Origin: Clostridia bacterium
GTDB taxonomy: Bacteria > Bacillota > Clostridia > Acetivibrionales > DSM-2933
Reading direction: 5' to 3'
Assembly: GCA_026416815.1 (NCBI GenBank)
Contig: JAOAEJ010000055.1
Span: 1 to 64,000, forward strand
Length of the DNA: 64,000 nt
The notes beneath the pieces were generated by a model. The model made no database searches, was not told the origin of the DNA, and saw nothing but the letters and a program-made list of their open reading frames with translations. Position numbers and translations under genes: made by a program. Numbering within the stretch: the stretch's first letter is position 1; each line of letters begins with the position of its first letter. This document shows positions 42,985-51,914 of this stretch, piece after piece.

Positions 42985-43548
42985 ATGAACAAACAACCTG
43001 AGGTAACCGCACACACAAAGCAAAATTTGATAGACGCATTTTGGTCCTTATACTGTGAAAAAAGAATTGAGAAGATAACGGTAAAAGAAATAACGCAGAA
43101 AGCAGGATACAACAGAGGAACATTTTATGAGTATTTTATTGATGTATATGATGTGCTTGAGCAAATCGAGCAATCGCTGATACCAACACTGGATGAATTA
43201 CCCCCAATTACTATGCCCAATAAAAACATGGGTATGCCCCTTGATATGTTTCTAAAGCTGTACGAACAAAACAGCAAATATTACTCTGTTTTGCTTGGGG
43301 ATAATGGTGACCCGGCTTTTGCAAGCAAGCTCAAAAATTCAACAAAGCCTGCAATTAAACAGGTTTTCTCCGAAAATCATGATTTAGACCCTATAGAACT
43401 TGACTTCATTTTAGAGTATGTTCTTTCGGCGATGATTGGCATTATGAGTTATTGGTTTAGACAGGACAAGGTGTTGCCCGCAGAGGACTTGATTGCACTA
43501 ATGTATGATCTTATGCAAAACGGTGTTATGAAGCGCCTGACAAAATAA
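42985..43548 (+). CDS. TetR-family regulator of the glycosyltransferase operon
   Basis: This is a 187-aa protein. The N-terminal helix-turn-helix reads TKQNLIDAFWSLYCEKRIEK followed by ITVKEITQKAGYNRGTFYEYF, the standard TetR pattern. The rest is the helical ligand-binding domain, resembling the TetR_C group of AcrR-like clostridial regulators. It is transcribed divergently from the glycosyltransferase/exporter operon with 123 bp between, the classic arrangement of a repressor of an efflux operon. The ribosome site is AAGGAG 8-9 nt before the ATG. The inducer is unknown but is likely a substrate of the exporter. Confidence 0.9.
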   Translation: MNKQPEVTAHTKQNLIDAFWSLYCEKRIEKITVKEITQKAGYNRGTFYEYFIDVYDVLEQIEQSLIPTLDELPPITMPNKNMGMPLDMFLKLYEQNSKYYSVLLGDNGDPAFASKLKNSTKPAIKQVFSENHDLDPIELDFILEYVLSAMIGIMSYWFRQDKVLPAEDLIALMYDLMQNGVMKRLTK

Positions 43549-43913
43549 CTGAATGAGTTATGGCTAGAGGTGTGTAAAACATGATTTAGCAGAATTTAAA
43601 AATTGCCATCAAGGTTATAGTTATTAAGCAAATAATTGTGTAATCTATATAATTAGGCTAATTATATAGGGAGAGGCTATTAATTATTTATTTTAATTTG
43701 TTATTAATTATCAGTCGTGATATTTGCTCAAGGTTTACTTAGAGGCTTTAAGTACAAAAATGTGGTATCATTATAATCACTTATAAAAGGCTTTATAGCA
43801 GCTAAATGGGAGCTAAAAGCTTATTTAATTTTAATAATAAAGAAAGGGAATATGAATTTTGGCATCAGGTAGTTTTTTGCTGATGATTAATTTTTCATAG
43901 TTATTATTGTCTT
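43549..43913. other. Spacer with an AT-rich palindrome
   Basis: No gene is seen. CTATATAATTAG (43645-43656) and CTAATTATATAG (43658-43669) form a perfect palindrome around one G; it could be an operator or a hairpin. The dus gene that follows has no clear ribosome site. Confidence 0.5.
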
Positions 43914-44885
43914 ATGAAATTTTATTTCGCGCCTATGGAAGGCTTGAGTGGGTACATCTATAGAAGTGCTCATCATACTTATTTTAATAATATAGATAAA
44001 TATTTCTCTCCTTTTATTTCTGCGAATAAAAGCGGGAGCTTCAAAAAGCGGGAGTTAGATGATCTGGCACCTGAAAATAACCAAGGGTTGGTTTTGATTC
44101 CGCAAATACTGACTAATAATGCAAAAGACTTTATTCTTATGGCAAATGAAATAAAGCTTATGGGATATGATGAGATAAATCTGAATCTGGGATGCCCCTC
44201 CGGAACTGTAGTTGCCAAAAATAAGGGGTCAGGCTTTCTGGCGAAGACATTGGAGCTTGATAAATTTCTTTATGAAATTTTCTCTTGGGGAGGAACCAAA
44301 ATTTCAATAAAGACTAGAATAGGAAAAGACCATCCGGACGAATTCTATGAGCTAATAGAGATATTTAATGAATACCCTATTGCAGAGCTGACAGTTCATC
44401 CTAGGATTCAGAAGGATTTTTATAAGAATAAGCCTAACATAGAGATTTTTAAGCATGCTGTGAGTTTTAGCAAAAATCCGCTTTGCTACAACGGCAACAT
44501 TTTTACTGTTAAGCAGTATCAGGAGTTTTCAGCTGAGTTTCCGGGGGTCAGTTCTATGATGTTAGGCAGGGGATTATTGGCCAACCCTGGGCTGATAAAA
44601 GAAATGAAAAGTAATATTAAAGTTGACAGAAATACGTTAAAAGAATTCCACGATAAAATATACAGCGATTATAAGAAGATACTTTTTGGGGATGTAAATA
44701 TCTTGTACAAAATGAAGGGAATCTGGTTTTATATGATTTCAATGTTTTCTGAAAATGAAAAGTATGCAAAGAAAATTAATAAATCAACTAGGTTATATGA
44801 CTATGAAGATGCTGTGTCAAGTTTGTTTAGAGAACAGGATATTTTAGATGATTATGAAAAGAACCTTAATTTAAAGTTTAAATAG
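43914..44885 (+). CDS. tRNA-dihydrouridine synthase family protein (copy 2)
   Basis: This is a 323-aa FMN-dependent protein with FYFAPMEGLSGYIYR at the N-terminus, Cys94 in NLNLGCPSGTVVAKNKGSGF, ISIKTRIG, LTVHPRIQKDFY, CYNGNIFT and MLGRGLLANPG. It is clearly paralogous to the protein at 13365-14330 (similar length and motif order) but quite different in sequence. It reduces a tRNA uridine; the position is unknown. No Shine-Dalgarno site is obvious upstream of the ATG; the first codons overlap the usual start motif of the family, so the start is well supported by homology. Confidence 0.9.
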   Translation: MKFYFAPMEGLSGYIYRSAHHTYFNNIDKYFSPFISANKSGSFKKRELDDLAPENNQGLVLIPQILTNNAKDFILMANEIKLMGYDEINLNLGCPSGTVVAKNKGSGFLAKTLELDKFLYEIFSWGGTKISIKTRIGKDHPDEFYELIEIFNEYPIAELTVHPRIQKDFYKNKPNIEIFKHAVSFSKNPLCYNGNIFTVKQYQEFSAEFPGVSSMMLGRGLLANPGLIKEMKSNIKVDRNTLKEFHDKIYSDYKKILFGDVNILYKMKGIWFYMISMFSENEKYAKKINKSTRLYDYEDAVSSLFREQDILDDYEKNLNLKFK

Positions 44886-45000
44886 CCTTACGATAATTTT
44901 AAAATAAATGTTGCAAAATATTCCCCAAAAAGCTGTACAGTACCGGAAGGTACAAGGAATTTTTCGTATACGTATATTGCGGGCACAGGCTTCAAAAGGG

Positions 45001-45026
45001 TAAAGGGCTAGATACCTAGCCCTTTA
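45001..45026. terminator. Bidirectional terminator
   Basis: TAAAGGGCTAG and CTAGCCCTTTA are perfect arms over a 4-nt loop between convergent genes. Confidence 0.85.
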
Positions 45027-45034
45027 TATGGAAA

Positions 45035-45637
45035 CTATGTTTTGATTAAATTTAAAATTTCTTGTTTAGTTTGTAAAAGTGATTTCTGCTTTTCTATAAT
45101 TTGCTTTTTGAGGTTTATAATATTATTTAATGACGATGAAGCTTTTAATTCATCTCTTGATTTTACTGCCGCCCTGAAATTCTTCCATTCGGCTGTTTTC
45201 TGCTCCCTTAAAGATTTTATCTCGCTATGCAGGGTCTTTACCTGGGTACGTAGGGGGGCTATTTTAGCTTTAAGATCAGCTAGTATTTTCTTCGCCTCTG
45301 CTTTATCCTTTCCTTTTAATGATTCTTTAAGGACTTTCCATTCGCTTTTTATATTTTGATTGGTTGCCTTTATGTTATTCCATAAACCTTTGCATTCTAC
45401 CCTGAGGGTGTTTAACTTGGCAAATAAATCGGTAAATTTTCCTTTAAAACTTTTTACGTCGGATTTAGTTACTAAAAAATCTTTTGATTCTGCTGCCGAT
45501 TGATCTAAATTAGCATCGGATATAATGTTGGTTTCAATTGCCACCTGAGTATCTGAAGATACGTCAGCTGCAAAGGCAGATACAGAAAGTGCTGCTGTAA
45601 TAAATACAGTAGCCAAGGTTGCAATTATTTTTTTCAT
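45035..45637 (-). CDS. Secreted coiled-coil protein of unknown function
   Basis: This is a 200-aa protein. Residues 1-24 are a signal peptide (MKKIIATLATVFITAALSVSAFAA). The mature part is a long, Lys/Glu-rich helix with heptad repeats (KFTDLFAKLNTLRVE, LADLKAKIAPLRTQVKTLHS, LREQKTAEWKNFRAA, IIEKQKSLLQTKQEILNL). Such proteins are common in clostridial cell envelopes, but no function is known. The start at 45637 follows AAGAGGAG. It lies next to a two-component system on the same strand (with a repeat between), so it may be a regulated envelope-stress protein. Confidence 0.75.
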   Translation of the reverse strand: MKKIIATLATVFITAALSVSAFAADVSSDTQVAIETNIISDANLDQSAAESKDFLVTKSDVKSFKGKFTDLFAKLNTLRVECKGLWNNIKATNQNIKSEWKVLKESLKGKDKAEAKKILADLKAKIAPLRTQVKTLHSEIKSLREQKTAEWKNFRAAVKSRDELKASSSLNNIINLKKQIIEKQKSLLQTKQEILNLIKT

Positions 45638-45661
45638 AAAATCAACTCCTCTTTTTTTATA

Positions 45662-45759
45662 GATAGATTGCTGTAAAAGTGATTTTATCAAGTTAGGCAA
45701 ATCGCACTTGCCACAGCTCATTGCCTAACTTGAAATCACTAAGTTTACAGCAAACTATC
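45662..45759. repeat. Palindromic repeat family A, copy 4
   Basis: This 98-bp inverted repeat has outer arms GATAGATTGCTGTAAA / TTTACAGCAAACTATC, inner arms CAAGTTAGGCAA / TTGCCTAACTTG and the loop CACTTGCCACAG. Its arms differ from copies 1-3 but pair with each other. Confidence 0.85.
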
Positions 45760-45877
45760 TTTATGGGTATCTACTATGTATAAACGTTTATCAAGTATTA
45801 ACCTTATATTCTTATTATAAGAGCTAATTTTATAATAAGAATGTATAAAATGTGGAGATTTTGTGTAAATTTTAGTT

Positions 45878-47314
45878 TTAATCTTTGACAATAGGAAGCC
45901 TGATCTGAAACTCAGCCCCGCCCCCGGGATGATTGGAGGCAGTAATTGAGCCATGATGTTTTTCAATAATTACTTTTGTTATGGCAAGACCAAGACCGGA
46001 ATTGCCTTTTTTACCCTTGTAGAATCTTTCAAATACTTTTTCAGATTCATTTTTGTCAAAGCCTTCTCCGTTGTCTTGTATTTTTATCTCAAACCATTTG
46101 CCATCATTAGAAGTAATAATATTGATTTCGCTTTTGGCATATCGAAGGCAATTTCCCATTATATTAATTAAAGCTTGGGTTATTTTGTCATGGTCAATGT
46201 TTAGTCTAGCATCTTTGTATAATATAGGATTGAGGCGGATGTTGTATTTAGCAGAGAGCCCTTTCAGCTTCCCTACACTATTTTCAATTACTTCGTTCAT
46301 GCTTTCGGTGGAAAACCTATAAAAATTTTCTTGAGATTCAATTTTTGAGAGGTAGATTAATTCTTCAACAATGCCCTTGAGTCTGTTGCTTTCATCTATA
46401 ATAATTTCAAGGGCTTCTTCGTTATTATCAAATACTCCGTCCTTTATACCCTCGGCGTATCCTTGAATGGACATAAGGGGAGTTTTCAATTCATGGGAAG
46501 CGTTTTGGAAAAACCTTTTCTGCGCGATATCGTATTCCTTAAGTTCTACAGCCATCTTATTAATGGTTTTACCCAATTCTTCAAGTTCATCTCCTGTTTG
46601 AATTTCTACACTTCCGTCAAAATCAAGCTTTGAAAGAGCAGTCGCTCTGCTTTTAAGCATAATAATGGGTTTTGCTATGGTTCTTGCAACGAAAACACCT
46701 GCAACGACAGCAATAACAGCTGCAATTATCGATGATACCAGCAAGACGGGCAGCATACTTCTTACCGGCTTCTGTATAGGCTCAACAGGATTATAAAAAA
46801 CAATCCAGCCTTTTAGGGCTTGAGTGACATTATTTCTTGGAGGAAGGACAACTAGAATGTACTGAAGATTGTCAATTTTAATTTTCATGGAAACGGTTTT
46901 CTTTATCTTTGGATTGAGTTTGTCTTGTATCATTGGAAGTATCTGTTGCTTAAAAGTTGCAGCTTCCTCATTTCTAGGATACAAAATCTTTAAATCCTTT
47001 GAAATTAATGTGAAATTACTTTCCATTCTCCCAATCTGGTTAAGTACCTTTTTTCTTATAGCTTGCTTTGCTGCAGCACTTGAAATATCTTTATTTGAGG
47101 CTTCTTCATTTATTATAATGTCAAATATGGCATTAGCATCTTTTGTAAGCCCTTGCATAGCTTGTCTCTCGGCATAAAACCTTGCAAGAAGGCCAAACAC
47201 AACTCCAACAACGATTAAAGTTGAAAAAATAATAAAAATATAGGAACCCACAATTTTTTTTGTGATTGATGTTTTAATTGCTTTTCCCCCCTTAACCGCA
47301 TACTTTATATCCAT
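45878..47314 (-). CDS. Sensor histidine kinase
   Basis: This is a 478-aa protein with a membrane helix at 20-43, an extracytoplasmic sensor of about 135 residues (45-185), a second helix at 188-210, HAMP (211-265), HisKA with His274 in NASHELKTPLMSIQGYAEG, and HATPase with NIMGNCLRYAK, DNGEGF, FERFYKGKKG and SGLGLAITK. This is a typical EnvZ/BaeS-type kinase; it pairs with the OmpR-type regulator just upstream, whose stop it overlaps by 23 nt. The exact start is uncertain: the ATG at 47314 lies within the end of the regulator gene, and the strongest site (AAGGGGGG) stands before codons 10-13, which contain no ATG. Confidence 0.9.
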   Translation of the reverse strand: MDIKYAVKGGKAIKTSITKKIVGSYIFIIFSTLIVVGVVFGLLARFYAERQAMQGLTKDANAIFDIIINEEASNKDISSAAAKQAIRKKVLNQIGRMESNFTLISKDLKILYPRNEEAATFKQQILPMIQDKLNPKIKKTVSMKIKIDNLQYILVVLPPRNNVTQALKGWIVFYNPVEPIQKPVRSMLPVLLVSSIIAAVIAVVAGVFVARTIAKPIIMLKSRATALSKLDFDGSVEIQTGDELEELGKTINKMAVELKEYDIAQKRFFQNASHELKTPLMSIQGYAEGIKDGVFDNNEEALEIIIDESNRLKGIVEELIYLSKIESQENFYRFSTESMNEVIENSVGKLKGLSAKYNIRLNPILYKDARLNIDHDKITQALINIMGNCLRYAKSEINIITSNDGKWFEIKIQDNGEGFDKNESEKVFERFYKGKKGNSGLGLAITKVIIEKHHGSITASNHPGGGAEFQIRLPIVKD

Positions 47315-47987
47315 AACCCCATACAGTTGTTATTTGAAGACTCGAGTCCACTTCAACCAGTTTCTTTCTGACCTTCTTTACAAGGTCGTCAATAGCTCTG
47401 GTATCCCCAATATAATCATAGCCCCAAATACTGGTGATTAATTGTTCGCGGGTAAACACCTTGTTCTTATTCTTTATAAGAAAGGCAAGGAAATCATATT
47501 CTTTTGGAGTTAATTCCAATTCGGCTTTATCTTTTACTATCCTTCTTTCATCAGGATATATAGTTACGTCCATGCATGTTAATTTGTTCTCCGGGGCTTT
47601 AATAAGACTTTCCTTTCCGGTATTAGTTCTTCGGAGTATCGTCTTAACTCTGACTACAAGTTCACGTGGACTAAAAGGCTTTGATATATAGTCATCGCTT
47701 CCAAGTTCCAGGCCTAATATTCTGTCAATTTCCTCATCTTTTGCAGAAACCATGATTATAGGTACATCGCTGATTTTCCTAAGCTCTCTGCATAATGAAT
47801 ACCCATCCATCTCAGACATCATTATATCTAAAATAAGCATATCTGAAGGATTAAACTTAAATTGTTTTAAAGCACTTTCCCCATCTTCAAAAGTTTGTAC
47901 CTCATAACCTTCCTTTTGTAAATATGTTGATATGAGATCCCTTATCTTTTTTTCGTCATCTACAACATAAATAAGAGTGTTCTTCAT
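47292..47987 (-). CDS. OmpR-family response regulator
   Basis: This is a 231-aa protein with a receiver domain (YVVDDEKKIRDLI, Asp54 in LILDIMMSEMDG, MVSAKD, ISKPFSPREL) and a winged-helix DNA-binding domain (ELTPKEYDFLAFLIKNKNKV, FTREQLITSIWGYDY, RAIDDLVKKVRKKL, TVWGYGYKV). It should be phosphorylated by the following kinase and bind direct-repeat promoters. GAGGAGAAC precedes the ATG on the minus strand. Targets are unknown; the secreted coiled-coil protein downstream is a possible one. Confidence 0.95.
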   Translation of the reverse strand: MKNTLIYVVDDEKKIRDLISTYLQKEGYEVQTFEDGESALKQFKFNPSDMLILDIMMSEMDGYSLCRELRKISDVPIIMVSAKDEEIDRILGLELGSDDYISKPFSPRELVVRVKTILRRTNTGKESLIKAPENKLTCMDVTIYPDERRIVKDKAELELTPKEYDFLAFLIKNKNKVFTREQLITSIWGYDYIGDTRAIDDLVKKVRKKLVEVDSSLQITTVWGYGYKVCG

Positions 47988-48162
47988 TTGTTCTCCTCCT
48001 CATTATTATAATATCATATTGGAATTAAAGTTGCTAAAGAAAGTAGTGAGACGGCAAATACAGCTCCCCATTTACTCAAACACCTGTCTAATAGTATAAT
48101 TCTATATGTAAAGCTTGTACATTTCTGGAAAAATGCAAAAACATTTTATAGGGAGGTCAAAT

Positions 48163-49641
48163 ATGGTAGGTTCCATTTACAAACACGTATATAAGGCTGA
48201 TTCAATTGCCTTGAATTTTAAAGGAAGTGAGGTCACTTACGAGCAGCTTGATAAAACAGTAGCAAGTTATGCAAACTATTTCAAGGAGTTGGGAGTAAAA
48301 GCTGGTGAACGAGTTGTATTGAGTTGTCTCAATTCACCTGAATTTATTTACTCGTATTTAGGGGTTGTAAAAAGCGGCGGGGTTATTATCCCAATAAATT
48401 TAATGCTTACTATGGAAGAGATTGCTTATATTGTCAAAGACTCTGAAGCTAAATATTTTATTATTCATCCTGTAATCCTACAAAAAGCAAAACTATCGAA
48501 GGAAGCTATCCAAAATGCCCTCGGTGTAAATGTTATGGTATTGGATGAGGAGTTTCAAAATAGTGTTTGCACGATGCCTACAGAAAGGCTTGAAGATTTT
48601 GGCGATGAGAATGCATTATCTACATTTCTCTATACTTCCGGTACTACCGGAAAGCAGAAGGCTGCAATGCTTACGCATAAAAACCTTGTCATAAATGCAG
48701 AGCAGTGCGCATTAGCACTTAAAAGCACCTCAGATGACAATTATATGTGCGTCCTTCCGATGTTCCATGTGTTTGCGTTTACTGCTTGTGTCCTGATGCC
48801 GTTGTGGTCGGGTGCAACAATTACGATATTAGAAAGCTTCCAGCCCAAAGAGGTTGTTGAGTCTTTGATAAGAGATAATATCACCGTATTTATGGGTGTT
48901 CCTTCTATGTATGTAGTTTTATTGGAGGCCGGTAAGAAAAATGTTACTTTCCCGACACTACGCTTGGCTATCTCAGGAGGAGCTGCGCTTCCTGTTGAAA
49001 TATTCAGGGCATCTAAAGAAATTTTGAAGCTCCCTATTGTAGAAGGATATGGGCTTACAGAGGCTTCTCCTGCAGTGTGTTTTAATCCGCTGGATGGAGT
49101 GCAGAAAGAAGGCTCAATCGGGTTACCGTTACATAATGTTGAATGCAAAATTGTAGATGAAAACGATGTGGAAGTACCGGTAGGTGAAGTCGGAGAACTT
49201 ATCGTCAAGGGCGAAAATGTTATGCAGGGATACTTTAAACAGGATGAAGATACAAATAAGGCATTACTAAATGGATGGCTTCATACGGGAGACCTCGCAA
49301 AGAAGGATGACGATGGTTATATTTACATAGTAGACCGGAAAAAAGACATGGTCATCGTTGGAGGATTGAATGTATATCCAAGGGAAGTTGAGGAAGTAAT
49401 CTATCAGTACTCCAAGGTGAAGGAAGCAGCAGTTATTGGAGTTGATGATAAGCTGAGGGGAGAATACGTAAAAGCTTTTGTTGTTTTAAAAGAGGGTGAA
49501 GAATGTAGTTCCAAGGAGCTCCTCAGGCATATGAAGGAACGGCTTGCAGCTTATAAATTGCCCCGTGAAATTGACTTTGTTTCAAATCTTCCCAAAAACA
49601 GTACCGGCAAGATACTCAAGCGAATGCTCAAGGAACAGTAA
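48163..49641 (+). CDS. Long-chain acyl-CoA synthetase/AMP-binding protein
   Basis: This is a 492-aa protein of the ANL superfamily. The P-loop motif FLYTSGTTGKQKAAMLTH, the later YGLTEASPA, GWLHTGDLAKKDDDGYIYIVDRKKDM and the C-terminal PKNSTGKILKRML (catalytic Lys) are all present. It activates a carboxylic acid as acyl-AMP and loads CoA. The length and the motif FHVFAFTACVLMPLWSGA fit fatty acyl-CoA ligases, but specificity cannot be read. ATG 48163 follows AGGGAGG; the in-frame start at 48115 has no site. It is divergent from the two-component system. Confidence 0.9.
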   Translation: MVGSIYKHVYKADSIALNFKGSEVTYEQLDKTVASYANYFKELGVKAGERVVLSCLNSPEFIYSYLGVVKSGGVIIPINLMLTMEEIAYIVKDSEAKYFIIHPVILQKAKLSKEAIQNALGVNVMVLDEEFQNSVCTMPTERLEDFGDENALSTFLYTSGTTGKQKAAMLTHKNLVINAEQCALALKSTSDDNYMCVLPMFHVFAFTACVLMPLWSGATITILESFQPKEVVESLIRDNITVFMGVPSMYVVLLEAGKKNVTFPTLRLAISGGAALPVEIFRASKEILKLPIVEGYGLTEASPAVCFNPLDGVQKEGSIGLPLHNVECKIVDENDVEVPVGEVGELIVKGENVMQGYFKQDEDTNKALLNGWLHTGDLAKKDDDGYIYIVDRKKDMVIVGGLNVYPREVEEVIYQYSKVKEAAVIGVDDKLRGEYVKAFVVLKEGEECSSKELLRHMKERLAAYKLPREIDFVSNLPKNSTGKILKRMLKEQ

Positions 49642-50075
49642 ACATAAGGCTTGGTATAATAAAGGTTTGTTAATACGGAAATATAACACTACTTGGTAAA
49701 TAATTTGCTAACTCAAATTGATACTTCTAACCCTAACATTAAACCTGTGAACAAAAATTTTAGATCATTAGTATCTGCAAGGTTTATAGGAGTTATAGTT
49801 ATAAATGATAAAGAAAACTCATAAAGCCCACGAAGTGGACAAAAGCTGCACATTGTGCGGCTTTTGTCGTAATATAGGAATATGAGAAAAAACTGGCTTC
49901 ACCATGGGAAGGTATGATAAGTAGGTATAAACGTTTAAGATCTCAATCGTTTTAAGGGTTATATAAAAACCAGTCTTTACAATCTCAATAAATCGCGAAT
50001 AAATATTAAGGCAATTAACATAATTAGACAATCGGGAATATAATGGTATATAAAGGCTTGATTGGAGTGAGATTT
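49642..50075. other. Spacer with terminator
   Basis: No gene is seen except the small ORF at 50076-50159 that follows. The terminator at 49841-49865 lies within. Confidence 0.5.
49841..49865 (+). terminator. Intrinsic terminator
   Basis: AAAAGCTGCAC pairs with GTGCGGCTTTT (one wobble) over ATT. It resembles the terminator at 11463-11490. Confidence 0.8.
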
Positions 50076-50159
50076 ATGTTAAGTCTTTGCTGGAAAGGAA
50101 TCACAGTGTTGACTGGTATAGGTATTGCAACAGCAGGAATAATTGTACAACGCATATAA
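50076..50159 (+). CDS. 27-aa membrane micropeptide candidate
   Basis: The ORF ATG 50076 to TAA 50159 has GGAGTGAG 6-8 nt upstream. It encodes one hydrophobic helix (starting MLSLCWKGITVLTG, ending IIVQRI), Gly/Ile/Thr-rich, with a basic end. Its ribosome site and composition suggest a translated small membrane peptide, but at this size chance cannot be excluded. Confidence 0.35.
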   Translation: MLSLCWKGITVLTGIGIATAGIIVQRI

Positions 50160-50225
50160 GACAATCAAAAATATTTGGATAAAAGGTGAAAATGAAGTTC
50201 ATTTCTAGCAGGGGAGGGGCCAAAG

Positions 50226-51152
50226 ATGTATGAGTTCAAACGCTTATCCCAGGTTTTCAAATCAGCGGAACAAATCCCTTTTGACGATTTCTCGAGAATC
50301 ATATTAATGAGTGACTGCCATAGGGGAGATGGAAGCTGGGCCGATGATTTTTCCAAAAACCAGAATATTTATTTTGCAGCTCTGACTCATTATTATAATG
50401 AGAATTATACTTATATAGAGCTTGGGGATGGAGACGAGCTATGGGAAAACACAAAACTTTCAGACATTATGAGGGAACATAGCAACGCTTTTTGGCTTAT
50501 CAATAAATTTATAAGAGAAAATAGGTTTTATTCGCTTTATGGAAATCATGATATCGTAAAAAGAAACAAGGGTTTTAGCAAAAGCAAAGATTATAGAAAT
50601 TTTGATGAACGTGAAAAAGAGTATCTTTCTTCATTTGGGGATGTGAAGTTCCATGAGGGACTGGTCTTGAGGCACACAGATAACGGGAGTAAAATTTTTT
50701 TGGTACACGGCCATCAAGTGGACTATCTGAATGATCGATTGTGGAGGTTAAGCAGGTTCCTGGTGAGATATGTTTGGAGAACACTTGAGTTACTAGGGGT
50801 GAATGACCCGACGAGTGCAGCAAAAAACTATAATAAAAAGGATGCAGTAGAGAAAAAACTGGCTGCATGGGCAACAAGAGAGAGCCAAATGCTTATCGCA
50901 GGACATACACACAGACCTATGTTTCCGGAAGTAGGTGAGGCTCTTTATTTTAATGGTGGAAGCTGCGTCCACCCTCGCTGTATAACAGGAATCGAAATTG
51001 CCGATGGAAACATCACGCTTGTCAAATGGAGTGTCAAAACAAAGGATGATGGTACATTAGTGGTCGGCAGAGACGTACTTGCAGGGCCAAGAAAATTAAA
51101 GGATTACTTTTGTACAGGTGCGTTAGCTACAGGTAAGCTAGGTCGAACTTAG
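50226..51152 (+). CDS. Calcineurin-like metallophosphoesterase
   Basis: This is a 308-aa protein with the metallophosphoesterase signature in order: ILMSDCHRGDG (DxH), LGDGDELWE (GDxxD-like), YGNHDIVKR (GNHD), LVHGHQVD (GH) and LIAGHTHRPMF (GHxH). This layout is close to UDP-2,3-diacylglucosamine hydrolase-like (LpxH-like) and bacterial UDP-sugar hydrolases found in Gram-positives with unknown substrates. It may hydrolyse a diphosphate lipid or nucleotide. The ATG at 50226 follows GGGGAGGGGCC. A REP-like hairpin ends its transcript. Confidence 0.9.
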   Translation: MYEFKRLSQVFKSAEQIPFDDFSRIILMSDCHRGDGSWADDFSKNQNIYFAALTHYYNENYTYIELGDGDELWENTKLSDIMREHSNAFWLINKFIRENRFYSLYGNHDIVKRNKGFSKSKDYRNFDEREKEYLSSFGDVKFHEGLVLRHTDNGSKIFLVHGHQVDYLNDRLWRLSRFLVRYVWRTLELLGVNDPTSAAKNYNKKDAVEKKLAAWATRESQMLIAGHTHRPMFPEVGEALYFNGGSCVHPRCITGIEIADGNITLVKWSVKTKDDGTLVVGRDVLAGPRKLKDYFCTGALATGKLGRT

Positions 51153-51153
51153 C

Positions 51154-51220
51154 AATGTCAAGGGGACGGTTCTTGTGACATGTAATTTTATTATGTCACA
51201 AGAACCGTCCCCTTGACATT
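51154..51220. repeat. REP-like long perfect hairpin
   Basis: The 28-bp arms 51154-51181 (AATGTCAAGGGGACGG ...) and 51193-51220 are perfect inverted copies around an 11-nt loop. The core GGGGACGGTTCTTGTGACA resembles a REP-type palindrome spread in many Firmicutes and linked to REP-associated transposases. Confidence 0.7.
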
Positions 51221-51248
51221 GACTAGAAAATGGTGGTACTTTTTTTGC
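51221..51248 (+). terminator. Right half of a tmRNA-type terminator
   Basis: AGAAAATGGTGGTACTTTTTTT equals the right arm of the terminators at 12232 and 33447. The left arm is missing, apparently replaced by the REP-like hairpin. Confidence 0.45.
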
Positions 51249-51314
51249 ATGCAACGTTCAAGTATAGTATAATTATTAAAAAAATACACTAAAAATGTAA
51301 CAGGGGCAAAAAAT

Positions 51315-51905
51315 ATGACAGTTCTTGTTGAAATGTATGTTAGTTTATTGCCTGTAATTTTTGCAGGAGTTTTAAATATGGTGTGGGTCAAATCTCCGTA
51401 TATGAGCTTTTTGAAAAGACCTATTGATAATAGTAGAAATTTCTTTGACGGCAAAAGAATTTTTGGGGAAAACAAAACATGGAAGGGTTTTGTCGGAATG
51501 ATTGTATTTGCAATTATTACGACTGTTATCTGGGGGCTGATCTGTGAAAAGTCCCAATACCTGAATGCACACAACTATCTATATCGTAATTATGATAATA
51601 CACTACTCTATAATTTAAATATAGGATTTTTCTTAGGTTTGGCGTATGCACTATTTGAACTCCCAAACAGCTTCTTGAAAAGAAGAATAGACATTACGCC
51701 GGGAAAGTCTACCAGTGGGGCGAAAAGTATATTCTTCATTTTCTTTGATCAGGCCGATTCCATATTCGGATGTGTTTTAGTGATACTCTTTGTTTACAAA
51801 ATGAGTATACAGTTTTATATAGCATATGTACTTCTGGGTGCAATCACACATATTGCAATTAATATGCTCTTATACTTTTTGAAATTAAGAAGAAATATGT
51901 TTTAG
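51315..51905 (+). CDS. CDP-archaeol synthase-like (CarS) membrane protein
   Basis: This is a 196-aa protein with about five membrane helices. NFFDGKRIFGENKTWKGFVG, SFLKRRIDITPG and FFDQADSIFG match the conserved stretches I recall for archaeal CarS (DUF46), which transfers CTP to unsaturated archaetidic acid, and for the related bacterial CdsA tail. It should therefore activate a phosphatidate-like lipid as CDP-lipid. It is the first gene of a seven-gene operon. AGGGG lies 9 nt before the ATG. Whether the lipid is ether- or ester-linked cannot be seen from this protein. Confidence 0.8.
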   Translation: MTVLVEMYVSLLPVIFAGVLNMVWVKSPYMSFLKRPIDNSRNFFDGKRIFGENKTWKGFVGMIVFAIITTVIWGLICEKSQYLNAHNYLYRNYDNTLLYNLNIGFFLGLAYALFELPNSFLKRRIDITPGKSTSGAKSIFFIFFDQADSIFGCVLVILFVYKMSIQFYIAYVLLGAITHIAINMLLYFLKLRRNMF

Positions 51906-51914
51906 GAGAATATA

